A DNA stretch of 64,000 nt from Hyphomicrobiales bacterium (GCA_017305715.1 JAFKKG010000011.1:124001-188000); one strand, 5' to 3'; shown: positions 43,310 to 52,426, numbered from the stretch's first letter. Made by a program: numbers and translations. The notes: generated by a model not told the origin, from the letters alone.

Positions 43310-44164
43310 CTACCACTTCAGCTCGCGCATCAGCGCGCGGGGCGGGTGGCCGAACAATTCCTTCACCGAGGCCGGGTCGAGCTGGTCGATGCCTTCGAAC
43401 TCCTCGGAATGGATGCCGCGGGTGACGAACAGGCAATCGATGCCAAAACCGTGCGCGCCGGTGAGATCAGTGCGGACGGAATCGCCGATCGCCAGCACCC
43501 TGTCGAGCGGAGCGGCATGGCCGCGATGCTCGGCGGCGAGCTTCATGGCGCGTTCGTAGATCGGCCGGTGCGGCTTGCCGTAGAAGATCACCTCGCCGCC
43601 GAGTTCGCGGTAGAGCTCGGCGATCGCGCCGGCGCAATAGATCAGGCGGTCGCCGCGTTCGACGACGATGTCGGGATTGGCGCAGACCAGCGGCAGCCGG
43701 CGCTCGCGCGCCTGCAGCATCATCGCGCGATAATCTTCGGCGGATTCGGTTTCGTCGTCGAACAGGCCGGTGCAGACGATATAGTCGGCCTCTTCGAGCG
43801 GAGAGATCAGCGGATCGAGCCCGCGATGGATCGAACTGTCGCGCTCCGGGCCGAGCCAGAACATCTTCTTGCCCGGGTGCTCGGCAACGAACAGCCGGGT
43901 CAGGTCGCCGGACGAGACGATCGCATCATAGGTATCGTCGGCGACGCCGAGCTTGCGCAACTGCCGCTGGACGGAATCGGCCGGCCGCGGCGCATTGGTG
44001 ATCAGGATGACGGTGCCGCCGCGCTGGCGGAAAATATGCAGCGCCTCGCAGGCGACGGGAAACGACTCGAGCCCGTTATGCACCACGCCCCAGATATCGG
44101 AGAGGATGACTTCGACGCCGCCTGTGAGGTCGCTCAGCCGTTCGACGAACCGGAGGGAGGTCAT
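43310..44164 (-). CDS. HAD-superfamily IIA phosphatase (TIGR01459-like)
   Basis: A 284-residue HAD hydrolase. Motif I is ILSDIWGVVHNG, with the nucleophile Asp and Trp in place of the second Asp, as in this subfamily. Motif II is VILITNAPRP, the cap region follows, and the last motifs are IFYGKPHRPIYERAM (Lys) and VLAIGDSVRTDLTGAHGFGID. Relatives are NagD-like phosphatases of unknown substrate. It lies tail-on to the EAL protein gene, with 15 bases between, on the same strand. No specific substrate can be given. Confidence 0.88.
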   Translation of the reverse strand: MTSLRFVERLSDLTGGVEVILSDIWGVVHNGLESFPVACEALHIFRQRGGTVILITNAPRPADSVQRQLRKLGVADDTYDAIVSSGDLTRLFVAEHPGKKMFWLGPERDSSIHRGLDPLISPLEEADYIVCTGLFDDETESAEDYRAMMLQARERRLPLVCANPDIVVERGDRLIYCAGAIAELYRELGGEVIFYGKPHRPIYERAMKLAAEHRGHAAPLDRVLAIGDSVRTDLTGAHGFGIDCLFVTRGIHSEEFEGIDQLDPASVKELFGHPPRALMRELKW

Positions 44165-44179
44165 GACGTCGGGCGCCGG

Positions 44180-45658
44180 TTAGCCGGGACCCGCGGCACG
44201 GCGCGCCAGCGCGGCGTTGCCGGTCGCCCGCGGCGAAGATTCGGCCGGGCTGGCTGGGGGAGCGGGGGGGCTTGCAGGGGCGCTGGGGCCATTGGAACCA
44301 TTGATGCTGTTCGAAGTCGCCCCGCCGGTAGCAGATGCCCCCTCGGGCCGCAACGGGCGGGGCGGCGCAAACAGGAAGCCCTGGCCGAACCGGACGTCGA
44401 AATCCAGGAGATCGACCACCGCGCGCTCGCCCTCGATCTTTTCGGCGATCAGGTCGATGCCGAAGCGGCCGAGCAGATCGGACAGATCGGATGGGTGGAT
44501 GTCCGATGTCGAGCTCTGCCGTGGATCGAGCAGCAGCGACGCCGGCACCTTGATGAAGCGGACGCCGCGGTCGGCGAGTTCGCGCGGCTCGACCCGCAGA
44601 TCGCTGACATGGTCGATCGAGAAACGGTAGCCGCGCTGCGACAGTGCGGCGAGGTGTTCGGTCTCGGTCGGGCCGAGATTGCGGAATGTCGACTGCTTGA
44701 ACTCCAGCACAAAGGACGGCGCCAGCGCGCGGTTGGCTTCGAGGAAGTCGAGGCATTGCGCGAAATTGGCCGGATTGGCCAGCGTCGCCGCGGAGACGTT
44801 GCAGAACACCCCGACATCCTTGTTGCGCACCATCAGTCGGCGCAGCACCTGCACACAGCGCAGCATCACCATGTGGTCGATGCGCCCGATCAGTCCGCCG
44901 GTCTCGGCGGTGGCGATGAAATCGTCGGCGGCGAGAATCTGGTCCCTGTCGTCGCGCAGCCGCGTCACCGCCTCGTAGAACCGCACCTTGCGCTGCGGCA
45001 GCGTCACCATCGGCTGCAGGTAGATGTCGAGCCGGTTTTGCTCGATCGCGTTCTTCACGGCGGCGAGCAATTGAGGCTGGCTCTGCCCGGAGGCTTCGGC
45101 TGCGGCCGTCGGTGGCACAGGTGCGGCTGATGGCGCCGGCCTCGCGGCGGCGGCAGGCGCTGCGGCCGCGGCAGATACTGGCGGCTGGATGGGCGGCTCA
45201 ACGACCGGCTGAGGGACGATCGCGGCCGGTGCGGGTGCCGGGGCCATCGCGCCCGCGGCCAGCAGATCCTCGTGGCCGGCGACGGAGGATGCGAGCTGTT
45301 TGACCAGCACGCCGAGTTCGTTGATCTCGCCGACCACGGCCTGGATCCGGTCGCTGCTGGCGGAATTCGCCGACACCACCCGGCCTTCGACGGCGGCGAG
45401 CCGGCGGCCGAATTCGGCGACCTGGCGGGCGAGATCGGCGGTGCCGCGGGACAGGTCCGCGATCTGGCTGCCGACGTCGGAACGGTCGCGCAGCCGCATC
45501 GAAACCGCATTGTAGAGAATCAGGAAGGTCAGCGCCGTCAGCGCCACGATCGCGGATTCGGTTCCGCTGATACCGGCGAGCGAATGCAGGACGAAGCCAA
45601 GCGAGGCTGCGACCAGCACCATGCAGATGGCGATAAAAATCGTCGAAATGCGAATCAT
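44180..45658 (-). CDS. Membrane protein with degenerate EAL domain, TipF-like
   Basis: A 492-residue protein. Two N-terminal membrane helices (about 1-55: IFIAICMVLVAASLGFVLHSL and SAIVALTALTFLILYNAVSM) lead into a coiled coil (about 60-135) and an Ala/Pro linker. An EAL domain spans about 200-450. It has lost key catalytic residues: the EAL motif is EAV (RFYEAVTRL), and the metal-binding DDFG segment reads IDHVSD. Others stay (NVSAATL, LEFKQST, AEKIEGE). This architecture is that of the Caulobacter flagellar protein TipF, a c-di-GMP receptor. Binding without hydrolysis is inferred. The last 50 residues are Ala/Pro/Ser-rich. Confidence 0.7.
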   Translation of the reverse strand: MIRISTIFIAICMVLVAASLGFVLHSLAGISGTESAIVALTALTFLILYNAVSMRLRDRSDVGSQIADLSRGTADLARQVAEFGRRLAAVEGRVVSANSASSDRIQAVVGEINELGVLVKQLASSVAGHEDLLAAGAMAPAPAPAAIVPQPVVEPPIQPPVSAAAAAPAAAARPAPSAAPVPPTAAAEASGQSQPQLLAAVKNAIEQNRLDIYLQPMVTLPQRKVRFYEAVTRLRDDRDQILAADDFIATAETGGLIGRIDHMVMLRCVQVLRRLMVRNKDVGVFCNVSAATLANPANFAQCLDFLEANRALAPSFVLEFKQSTFRNLGPTETEHLAALSQRGYRFSIDHVSDLRVEPRELADRGVRFIKVPASLLLDPRQSSTSDIHPSDLSDLLGRFGIDLIAEKIEGERAVVDLLDFDVRFGQGFLFAPPRPLRPEGASATGGATSNSINGSNGPSAPASPPAPPASPAESSPRATGNAALARRAAGPG

Positions 45659-45781
45659 GTCGCGCGCTACGCCTTCAGGTCCGAACTGCCCGCACTCAGG
45701 AAAACGCAGAAGTCCTCAGGCATCGTCCGGTTTGCGCTCCCCCAAGCGCTGCGACCTTAGCATCAATGTTGATTCGCGGGT

Positions 45782-46903
45782 CTAGTGTTCTTTTTCAAGG
45801 GGTGGAGCCGCCGGTCCCAGCGTATCGGCCAGGGTAGCGCCGCGGCTTCCCATCGGCCTGGGGTGGCCGACGGTGGGATCGACAGCGGTTTGGTGCTCGA
45901 TTTCCGAATTCAGTTCTGCCCCGAACAGCACGATGATGGCCGACATCCACATCCATATCATCAGGCCGATCGCGGCACCGAGCGAACCGTAGGTCGCGTT
46001 GTAATTGCCGAAGTTCGACAGATACCAGGACAACACCGAGGAGCCGGCGATCCACAGCAAGGCCGCGGCCAGCGTGCCTACCCCAAGCCATTGCCATCGC
46101 GCCGGCTGCCTGCTCGGTCCGAACCGGTAGAGGGTGCCGAGCGCCGCCACCAGCAAGACGAACATCAGTGGCCAACGCGCCAGGCTGACGATCAACTGGC
46201 TGTCAGGCGGCAGGCCTAGATGTTCAAACGCCAGCGGAAACGCCACCACGGCGCTGACCATCAGCAACAGTGCCGCGATTCCGCCTATGGTGAACGTCAA
46301 CGAAAGCAGGTTCAATCGGATGAAGCTGCGCTTCTCTCGTTCTTGGTAGACCACGTTGAGCGCGTCGATCACGGCCTTGACGCCCGCATTGGCGCTCCAG
46401 ATCGCAAAGGTGAGGCCGAACAGGAAGGTCCAGCCGAGCGCGACGCTGCCTTTGTCGAGCACCCGCGCAATCTGGTCCTGCACCACCTGGAACGAGCCTT
46501 CCGGCAGCATCAGCGCCAGGCGTTGCAGATTGGCGCCGATGGTCGAGGGATCGGCGAACAGGCCATAGGAGGAAACCAGCGCGGTGACGGCCGGAAAAAC
46601 CGCTAGCAGGCCGAAGAACACCACGCCCGCCGCCGTGGCGAGCAGGCGGTCGTCATTGGACCGCTCATAGGTGCGCGACAGGATGTCTTTCCAGCCCGCC
46701 CAGGGAATGCCGAACGGGCTCCGCGCACGCCGCCCATGGCCGCGCTGGCAGAGTTCGCGCGCCACGTCGCCGCCTTTCGCACCCGCGGGACGGAGGGGTT
46801 CGGGCGCGAACGATTGGAAATATCGCTGCGCGGAGAGGATCAGGAGGGTGGTCGCCGCAATGAGGATCAGATTGTCGGTATGCTCGGAGCGGGCGCGGGT
46901 CAT
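45782..46903 (-). CDS. YihY/virulence factor BrkB family membrane protein
   Basis: A 373-residue inner-membrane protein of the YihY family (formerly mis-assigned as ribonuclease BN). Six hydrophobic helices are seen, including ATAAGVVFFGLLAVFPAVTALVS, the family-typical GWTFLFGLTFAIWSANAGVKAVIDALN, and LGAAIGLMIWMWMSAIIVLFGAELNSE. It has an unusual additional hydrophilic N-terminus with a first helix (NLILIAATTLLILSA). Its start (ATG 46903) overlaps the stop of the upstream holin-like gene. Function unknown; Bradyrhizobium has several members. Confidence 0.88.
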   Translation of the reverse strand: MTRARSEHTDNLILIAATTLLILSAQRYFQSFAPEPLRPAGAKGGDVARELCQRGHGRRARSPFGIPWAGWKDILSRTYERSNDDRLLATAAGVVFFGLLAVFPAVTALVSSYGLFADPSTIGANLQRLALMLPEGSFQVVQDQIARVLDKGSVALGWTFLFGLTFAIWSANAGVKAVIDALNVVYQEREKRSFIRLNLLSLTFTIGGIAALLLMVSAVVAFPLAFEHLGLPPDSQLIVSLARWPLMFVLLVAALGTLYRFGPSRQPARWQWLGVGTLAAALLWIAGSSVLSWYLSNFGNYNATYGSLGAAIGLMIWMWMSAIIVLFGAELNSEIEHQTAVDPTVGHPRPMGSRGATLADTLGPAAPPLEKEH

Positions 46904-47481
46904 CAGATTTCCGCGTGTGTCGCCTGCCGCCGTCGCCGCACCGCCGCGTAGCCCAACAAACTTGCCATCAAGATCAGGCCGACCTGCACGTTTCTAATGT
47001 CGTGTCCCGGCCGGGCTCGCCGCCGGCCATCGGCATGTCCCACCGGCGCCGAGGGGGCGAGCAGGATCGCCGCCGCCGTGTCCCGGACAGCCTCGATCTG
47101 GTCGGGCTTGACGGGACTGGCCTTGATCGCCACCCGCAAACGGCTGCCAAGGGAAGGGAAGTGCGGAGAAGTGCGGCTGAGCTTGCTGGCCGCCACGCCG
47201 GCGCAGATGCAGGCAATGATAGCGAGCAGGCCGCCAACCGCGCCGAACGCCCAAAATTGTCCGTAGTGGATTTCAACCCAGCGAAACAGCGCAGCGGCGC
47301 CGACGAACAGGGCTGCGATCAGAAAAGCTCCGGCCACCGCGAACAGACCGGCTGCAATAACATATGAAGCGACGGCGCTGCTGGCTTGGTCGGTGCGGTC
47401 GCGGAAATACGATCGCGTTGCGAGTTTTATCTGGTTGAGCTTCAGCCCTATTCCGGCGTGCAGCAAGCCGCTCGAAGGCAT
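46903..47481 (-). CDS. Holin-like small membrane protein (phage holin/YqjE type)
   Basis: A 192-residue membrane protein. The first 30 residues are amphipathic (LHAGIGLKLNQIKLATRSYFRDRTDQ), followed by two helices (VASYVIAAGLFAVAGAFLIAALFVGAAAL and FWAFGAVGGLLAIIACICAGVAA). The later part is basic and hydrophilic and ends with another helix (VGLILMASLLGYAAV). This is the general form of phage-holin-family/YqjE proteins found next to YihY genes. Start ATG 47481 has a strong AGGAGG 9 bases before; the overlapping TGATG with the next gene shows coupling. Not phage-derived on this evidence. Confidence 0.65.
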   Translation of the reverse strand: MPSSGLLHAGIGLKLNQIKLATRSYFRDRTDQASSAVASYVIAAGLFAVAGAFLIAALFVGAAALFRWVEIHYGQFWAFGAVGGLLAIIACICAGVAASKLSRTSPHFPSLGSRLRVAIKASPVKPDQIEAVRDTAAAILLAPSAPVGHADGRRRARPGHDIRNVQVGLILMASLLGYAAVRRRRQATHAEI

Positions 47482-47600
47482 GTCGCCATTCCTCCTGGCG
47501 AAGACATGATTGTCTCCGCCAGAAATGAACGCCGTTCGATTTCGAATGTTCCGGAAGCGCATGTGTCCCGGCTCAAGGCCGGGACACGAAAGTGAGCGGC

Positions 47601-48947
47601 CTATGCCGTGGCGCGGATCACCTTGGCGGCCTTGTCGATGATTTCGCCGATCTGATCCTCGCTGATGATCAAGGGCGGGGTCAGCACCAGGGTATCGCCG
47701 GCGATCCGCATCATCAGGTCGTTGTCGTGGAAGGCGCTGTTCAGGGCGTTAAAGCCGCGCTTGCCGGGCTGGTCCGCGATCGGCGCCAGATCGATGCCGG
47801 CGGTGAGGCCAACGGTGCGGATATCGACCACGCCGGGCTCCTTGCGCAGCGACATGACCGCTTCGGCAAATTTCGGTTCGAGCTTGCCCGCCCGTTCGAA
47901 CAGCTTCTCGTCGCGGTAGATGTCGAGCGTGGCAAGGCCGGCGGCACAGGCGATCGGATGGGCCGAATAGGTGTAGCCGTGGGTCAGTTCAACGGCATGT
48001 TCCGGCCCGGTCATGAAGGCATCGTGGATGGTGTCGCGCACCAGCACGCCGCCCATCGGTGCGGCGCCATTGGTGACCCCCTTGGCGAAGGTCAGCATGT
48101 CCGGCAGCACGCCATAGCGTTCGGCGGCAAAGGCAAAGCCAAGCCGGCCATAGCCGGTGATGACCTCGTCGAAGATCAGGAGGATGCCGTGCTTCTGGGT
48201 GACCTCGCGCAGGCGCTTGAGATAGCCCTTCGGCGCCGGCAGCACGCCGGTCGATCCGGCCATCGGCTCGACGATCACGGCGGCGATGGTGTTGGCGCCG
48301 TGCAGATTGACCAGCCGTTCCACATCGTCGGCGAAATGCGCGCCATAGTCCGGCTCGCCCTTGCTGAAGGCCTGCTTCTCGCGGTCGTAGGTCGCGGAAA
48401 TATGATCGACGCCGGACAGCAGCGAGCCGTAGATCTTGCGGTTGCCGACGATGCCGCCGACCGAGGTGCCGCCGAAGCCGACGCCGTGATAGCCGCGCTC
48501 GCGGCCGATCAGGCGGACGCGGCCGGCCTGGCCGCTGATCTGGTGATAGGCCAGCGCGATCTTGAGCGCGGTGTCGGCCGCTTCCGAGCCGGAATTGCAG
48601 AAGAACACATGGTCGAGGCCGGCGGGCGCCAGATCGGCGATGCGGCTCGCCAGTTCGAAGGCCTGCGGGATCCCGAACTGGAACGGCGGCGCGTAGTCGA
48701 GATCAGCGGCCTGCTTGCCGATCGCTTCGGCAATCTGGCTGCGGCCGTGGCCGGCATTGCAGCACCACATGCCGGCGGCGCCATCGATGATCTTGCGGCC
48801 GTCGACGGTGATGTAATGCATGTCCTTCGCGCCGGCGAGCAGCCGCGGGTTCTTCTTGAAGGCGCGGTTGGCGGTGAACGGCATCCAGTGCGCGGCGAGG
48901 TCGTTCGGAACGTTGACCTTGGGGGAATGGGGGCTCTTGTCCAGCAT
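47601..48947 (-). CDS. Class III aminotransferase (omega-amino acid:pyruvate type)
   Basis: A 448-residue PLP enzyme. The N-terminal AHWMPFTANRAFKKNPRLLAGAKDMHYITVDGRKIIDGAAGMWCCNAGHG is typical of beta-alanine/omega-amino acid:pyruvate transaminases. PLP is held by the Lys in LTFAKGVTNGAAPMGGV, with IVEPMAGSTGV and LIFDEVITGYGRLG upstream (Asp of the pyridine ring). ATG 48947 has AGAGAGG 6 bases before it; 40 further codons are open upstream but are unrelated. The donor amine is not determined. Confidence 0.9.
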   Translation of the reverse strand: MLDKSPHSPKVNVPNDLAAHWMPFTANRAFKKNPRLLAGAKDMHYITVDGRKIIDGAAGMWCCNAGHGRSQIAEAIGKQAADLDYAPPFQFGIPQAFELASRIADLAPAGLDHVFFCNSGSEAADTALKIALAYHQISGQAGRVRLIGRERGYHGVGFGGTSVGGIVGNRKIYGSLLSGVDHISATYDREKQAFSKGEPDYGAHFADDVERLVNLHGANTIAAVIVEPMAGSTGVLPAPKGYLKRLREVTQKHGILLIFDEVITGYGRLGFAFAAERYGVLPDMLTFAKGVTNGAAPMGGVLVRDTIHDAFMTGPEHAVELTHGYTYSAHPIACAAGLATLDIYRDEKLFERAGKLEPKFAEAVMSLRKEPGVVDIRTVGLTAGIDLAPIADQPGKRGFNALNSAFHDNDLMMRIAGDTLVLTPPLIISEDQIGEIIDKAAKVIRATA

Positions 48948-49184
48948 GGCAGGCCTCTCTGGTTTAGCGGTGTGGAATTGCCACCAGACTACCAGTTTCG
49001 CGCTGCGCCGGGAACGCCGGGAGGCCGTGATATTTCCGCGCAATCGGGTGGGACTGAGCGTTTTCAAGTCGCGTTTTCAAGTGAAGTCGCCGGCGGTTCG
49101 CGTGCGCGCCAAATTTGGACAAGGTGAAACGGGGCGCAATATAGCAAAATAGATGTATCCCTCTTCTCATTGTAATCTTTGATC

Positions 49185-50099
49185 ATGGAACCACTCAGCG
49201 ACGTTATCGCGCTTCTCAGGCCGCGCGCGGCCGTTTCCAAGCCCATCACCGGTCGTGGCCGCTGGGGCGTGCGCTATGCTGCGCACAATGCGCCCGGCTT
49301 CAGCATCATCCTTGAAGGCGAGTGCTGGATATCCTTCGATGCAAAGGAGCCGGTGAAATATCGGAAGGGAGATTTCCTGCTCCTGCCATCGACGCCGCCG
49401 TTTACACTCAGCAGCGATCCGGGCGTTGAATGTGAGCTGCGTGATCCGACGAACATGCCGGTCCGGCATGGCGATCAGGAAGGCGCTCCGGACTTCGTTT
49501 CGCTCGGCGGAAGTTTCAGCATCGAGCAGGTGAACGCGTCACTGCTTCTCGCGTTGCTGCCGCAGGCCATCCATATCCCCGCTGCAGCGGGTCGAACGGG
49601 GAGACTCAGCCGCCTGATCGACCTCATCAAGGAGGAATGCGCCAACGAAGAGCCCGGGAAGGAAATGGTCCTGCAGCGAATGCTGGAACTCCTTCTGATC
49701 GAAGCGCTGCGCTCGCGTGACGTCGCTCCCGGCGATGCGCAGGCCGGTCTTCTCCACGGGATGCGCGATGCTTCGCTGGCCCGTGTACTTCGCGCCATGC
49801 ACACCGATGTAAGTGCCAACTGGACGGTAGCAGGTCTGGCGAAAGTGGCGGGTCTCTCGCGTTCGGCGTTCGCGGCTCGCTTCGCCGAAGTCCTCGGCTG
49901 CGGTCCCATCGAGTACCTCGCTCGCTGGCGTATGGCCCTGGCAAAGGAAGCGCTGATACAAGGCGGAAAGACACTCGATAAAATCGCCGGCGAGATCGGT
50001 TATGAGTCGGCGAGCGCCTTCAGTACAGCGTTCCGAAAGCGGCTGGGCTGCTCGCCGGGTAAATTCGCCCGTGCAAGCGGCGACGCGGAGGCGGCCTGA
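49185..50099 (+). CDS. AraC-family transcriptional regulator with cupin sensor
   Basis: A 304-residue AraC/XylS regulator. An N-terminal cupin-like domain of the AraC_binding_2 (PF12852) type (LSDVIALLRPRAAVSKPITGRGRWGVRY through RKGDFLLLPSTPPF) is followed by the two C-terminal helix-turn-helix motifs (WTVAGLAKVAGLSRSAFAARFAEVLGCGPIEYLARWRMALA and KIAGEIGYESASAFSTAFRKRLGCSPGKF). ATG 49185 is used; TTG 49179 is possible. It lies just ahead of an SDR gene on the same strand and probably controls it; the sequence between carries a promoter-like dyad. Confidence 0.9.
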   Translation: MEPLSDVIALLRPRAAVSKPITGRGRWGVRYAAHNAPGFSIILEGECWISFDAKEPVKYRKGDFLLLPSTPPFTLSSDPGVECELRDPTNMPVRHGDQEGAPDFVSLGGSFSIEQVNASLLLALLPQAIHIPAAAGRTGRLSRLIDLIKEECANEEPGKEMVLQRMLELLLIEALRSRDVAPGDAQAGLLHGMRDASLARVLRAMHTDVSANWTVAGLAKVAGLSRSAFAARFAEVLGCGPIEYLARWRMALAKEALIQGGKTLDKIAGEIGYESASAFSTAFRKRLGCSPGKFARASGDAEAA

Positions 50100-50133
50100 G
50101 ACGCAATTCACGGAGATCGTAAGCCGGCAACTG

Positions 50134-50185
50134 TTTTGGACTGTTGAACAATAAATCAGGATTATCGATTATTTATCGTCCAAAA
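50134..50185 (+). promoter_or_regulatory. Promoter framed by an inverted repeat upstream of the SDR gene
   Basis: TTTTGGAC (50134-50141) and GTCCAAAA (50178-50185) are perfect inverted repeats, 36 bases apart. Between them, TTGAAC (50144-50149) and GATTAT (50167-50172), 17 bases apart, resemble -35 and -10 boxes (4/6 each). The stretch is unusually AT-rich for this genome. Confidence 0.5.
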
Positions 50186-50233
50186 TGTTGAGCCTATCCT
50201 GGACCCATCCACAGCAACCAATTGGAGGTCCCA

Positions 50234-50983
50234 GTGAAAACGATCCTGATTACCGGCAGTTCCTCGGGTTACGGCCTTGAGACAGCCCGCCACTTCCTCG
50301 CCAAGGGCTGGAATGTCATCGCCACCATGCGCAAACCCAACGCGGACGTCCTGCCGCGCGCGGATCACCTGCGCATCCTGCCGCTGGACGTGACCAACGA
50401 AGAGAGTATCGCTGCCGTCATCACGGCCGCCGGTCCCATCGATGCTCTGGCGAATAATGCTGGCATCGGTGTTGTCGGCGCGTTTGAAGCCACTCCGATG
50501 TCCCACATCCGCAATGTGTTCAACACCAACACTTTCGGCGTGATGGCAATGTGCCAAGCCGTGATCCCGCAGATGCGGGAACGCCGCTCGGGCATCATCG
50601 TCAACGTGACGTCGAGCGTGACGCTTGCTCCGTTCCCGCTCGCAGCGCCTTACAAGGCCAGCAAGCAGGCGATCGAGGGCTTCACCGAAGCCTTGGTTGA
50701 CGAACTCGCCTATTTTGGCATCCGCACCAAGCTGGTCGAACCGGGCTACGCCCCGACCACCCGCTTCACGGCGAACAGCGCTATTTCTCCGATGGACCTG
50801 ATTCCGCCAGCCTATCAAGGCTTCGCGGAACCGATCTTCCGCGAATTCGGCAACCCGAAGATGACCACTCGGGAAACCGATGTTGCCGAAGCCGTCTGGG
50901 CTGCGGTGCACGAGAACTCCGACCGGCTTCGCTTTCCGGCTGGCGAGGATGCGGTCGCGTTGTTCAATGCGCGTTTTGGCTAA
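50234..50983 (+). CDS. SDR family oxidoreductase
   Basis: A 249-residue short-chain dehydrogenase with the cofactor loop ITGSSSGYGLETARHF (TGxxxGxG), the NNAGIG segment (LANNAGIGVVGAF), the catalytic Ser in VNVTSSVTLAP and the YxxxK in YKASKQAIEGF. GTG 50234 has GGAGG 5 bases before it; the frame is open a little further. Substrate and cofactor preference are not evident (Arg after the second strand, TMRKPNADV, would fit NADP). Expected to be controlled by the AraC regulator upstream. Convergent with prmB, their stop codons overlapping. Confidence 0.88.
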   Translation: MKTILITGSSSGYGLETARHFLAKGWNVIATMRKPNADVLPRADHLRILPLDVTNEESIAAVITAAGPIDALANNAGIGVVGAFEATPMSHIRNVFNTNTFGVMAMCQAVIPQMRERRSGIIVNVTSSVTLAPFPLAAPYKASKQAIEGFTEALVDELAYFGIRTKLVEPGYAPTTRFTANSAISPMDLIPPAYQGFAEPIFREFGNPKMTTRETDVAEAVWAAVHENSDRLRFPAGEDAVALFNARFG

Positions 50984-51951
50984 AGGTCCGCGGCCGCAAT
51001 CCAGAACACTTCGCCCTCGGAATCCTCGGTATCGAGCCACATCAAAGGCAATTGCGGATAGGCCGCTTCGAGCGCGGGCCGGCAACGGCCGATCTCGCAC
51101 AATAGCCCGCCATCCGGCGTCAGATGCTGCTTGGCCTCATCGAGGATGCGCCGGACGATGTCGAGCCCGTCAGCGCCGCCGTCGAACGCCAGCTTCGGCT
51201 CGGCGCGGCATTCGCGCGGCAGGGAAGCCATGCCTTCGCCGTCGACATAGGGCGGATTTGAAATGATGAGGTCGTAACGCGTGTCGCCCAGCGGTTCGAA
51301 CAGGTCGCCGCGGTGCAGCGTCAGGCGATGCTGCAGCCCGTAATCGGCGACATTGCGCGCGGCCACTTCCAGCGCGCCTTTGGAAATATCCACCGCGTCG
51401 ATGTCGGCGTTGGGAAAGCGCCGGCTCGCCAGGACGGCGAGGCAACCCGAGCCGGTGCAGAGGTCGAGCAAATGTTCAACGGCGTGCGGGTCCGAGATCA
51501 GCGAACCATCGGTCACGTCGTCGTCGCCACCGAAATGCGAATCCAGCAACTCGCCGATGAAGGACCGCGGCACGATGGTGCGTTCGTCGACATAGAACGG
51601 CAGGCCGCGCATGTAGATCTTGTTGACGAGGTAGGCCGCAGGCGTCCGCGTGGTGACGCGGCGCTCGATCAGGCCGAGGATCGCCTTGCCTTCGGCGGCC
51701 GTGACGCGCGCGGTGGCAAATGTCTCGAACTGGTCGGGATGAAGGTGCAGGGATTCGCAGACCAGGAACGCGGCCTCGGCGACCGGATCGGTGGTGCCGT
51801 GCGCGAACACCAGTTCGGCCTCGAAGAAGCGGCTGGCGGCATAGCGCACGAAATCCAGCAATGTCAGCAGTTCCCCCGCGCCGACTTTCGGGAATTTCGG
51901 TTTCGCCGTGGCCCGCCGGCGCGCGGCGGGCGTCTTGCTGCGCTTGGCCAT
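50980..51951 (-). CDS. prmB: Ribosomal protein uL3 glutamine methyltransferase
   Basis: A 323-residue N5-glutamine methyltransferase. After a basic N-terminus, the family domain has the long PrmB-type lead (GELLTLLDFVRYAASRFFEAELVFAHGTTDPVAEAAFLV), DERTIVPRSFIGELLD, the SAM loop LLDLCTGSGCLAVLASRRFPNADIDAVDIS and the catalytic NPPY in ISNPPYVDGEGM. PrmB modifies Gln150 of ribosomal protein uL3. Its start overlaps the moaE stop (TGATG), so it is co-transcribed behind moaE. The SDR gene overlaps its 3' end. Confidence 0.92.
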   Translation of the reverse strand: MAKRSKTPAARRRATAKPKFPKVGAGELLTLLDFVRYAASRFFEAELVFAHGTTDPVAEAAFLVCESLHLHPDQFETFATARVTAAEGKAILGLIERRVTTRTPAAYLVNKIYMRGLPFYVDERTIVPRSFIGELLDSHFGGDDDVTDGSLISDPHAVEHLLDLCTGSGCLAVLASRRFPNADIDAVDISKGALEVAARNVADYGLQHRLTLHRGDLFEPLGDTRYDLIISNPPYVDGEGMASLPRECRAEPKLAFDGGADGLDIVRRILDEAKQHLTPDGGLLCEIGRCRPALEAAYPQLPLMWLDTEDSEGEVFWIAAADL

Positions 51952-52418
51952 CAGGATTTGGTCCAGCGGGCGGCGGCAGCGTCGTCATGGCCGCGGGCTT
52001 CGATCCAGCTCGTTCCTTTCTGGCTTTCCTCGCGCTTCCAGAACGGTGCGTTGGCCTTCAGATAGTCCATCAGGAACTCCGCGGCCTGAAACGCCGCCTG
52101 GCGGTGTTGCGACGCCGCCAGCACCAGCACGATGTTCTCGCCGGGCGCGATGCGTCCGACCCGGTGCACCACGGCGAGCCCGGTCAGCGGCCAGCGCGAC
52201 ATCGCTTCATCGGTGTGGCGCCCGATTTCGGCCTCGGCCATGCCGGGATAGTGCTCGAGCGTCAACGCTGCGATCGGTTCGCCGTTCTCTTCGCCGCGGC
52301 AGATGCCGGTGAAGGTCACGACCGCGCCGACATCGCGGCGGCCTTTTGTCAGTTCCGCAATCTCCCGGGCGATGTCGAAATCGGCTTCCTGGATCCGGAT
52401 GGTCGCGATCGTCGTCAT
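51951..52418 (-). CDS. moaE: Molybdopterin synthase catalytic subunit
   Basis: A 155-residue MoaE. Together with MoaD it turns precursor Z into molybdopterin. FTGICRGEENGEPIAALTLEHYPGMAEAEI, VVHRVGRIAPGENIVLVLAASQHRQAAFQAAEFLMDYLKANAPFWKRE are the classical MoaE blocks, including the Lys/Arg-rich active-site region. ATG 52418 follows the moaD stop by 8 bases, with the family start MTTIATIRIQEADFDI. The order moaD-moaE behind pgsA is common in rhizobia. Confidence 0.95.
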   Translation of the reverse strand: MTTIATIRIQEADFDIAREIAELTKGRRDVGAVVTFTGICRGEENGEPIAALTLEHYPGMAEAEIGRHTDEAMSRWPLTGLAVVHRVGRIAPGENIVLVLAASQHRQAAFQAAEFLMDYLKANAPFWKREESQKGTSWIEARGHDDAAAARWTKS

Positions 52419-52426
52419 TGTCGAAG

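Noticed and set aside
43346-45130. 594-codon plus-strand frame opposite the HAD and EAL genes
   Set aside because: Covers two real minus-strand genes; Arg/Gln/His-rich sequence without similarity.
46903-47481. Holin-like gene as a sign of a prophage
   Set aside because: No other phage gene is near; it is coupled to a YihY housekeeping-type gene.
47592-49127. 511-codon plus-strand frame opposite the aminotransferase
   Set aside because: Antisense of a clear class III aminotransferase.
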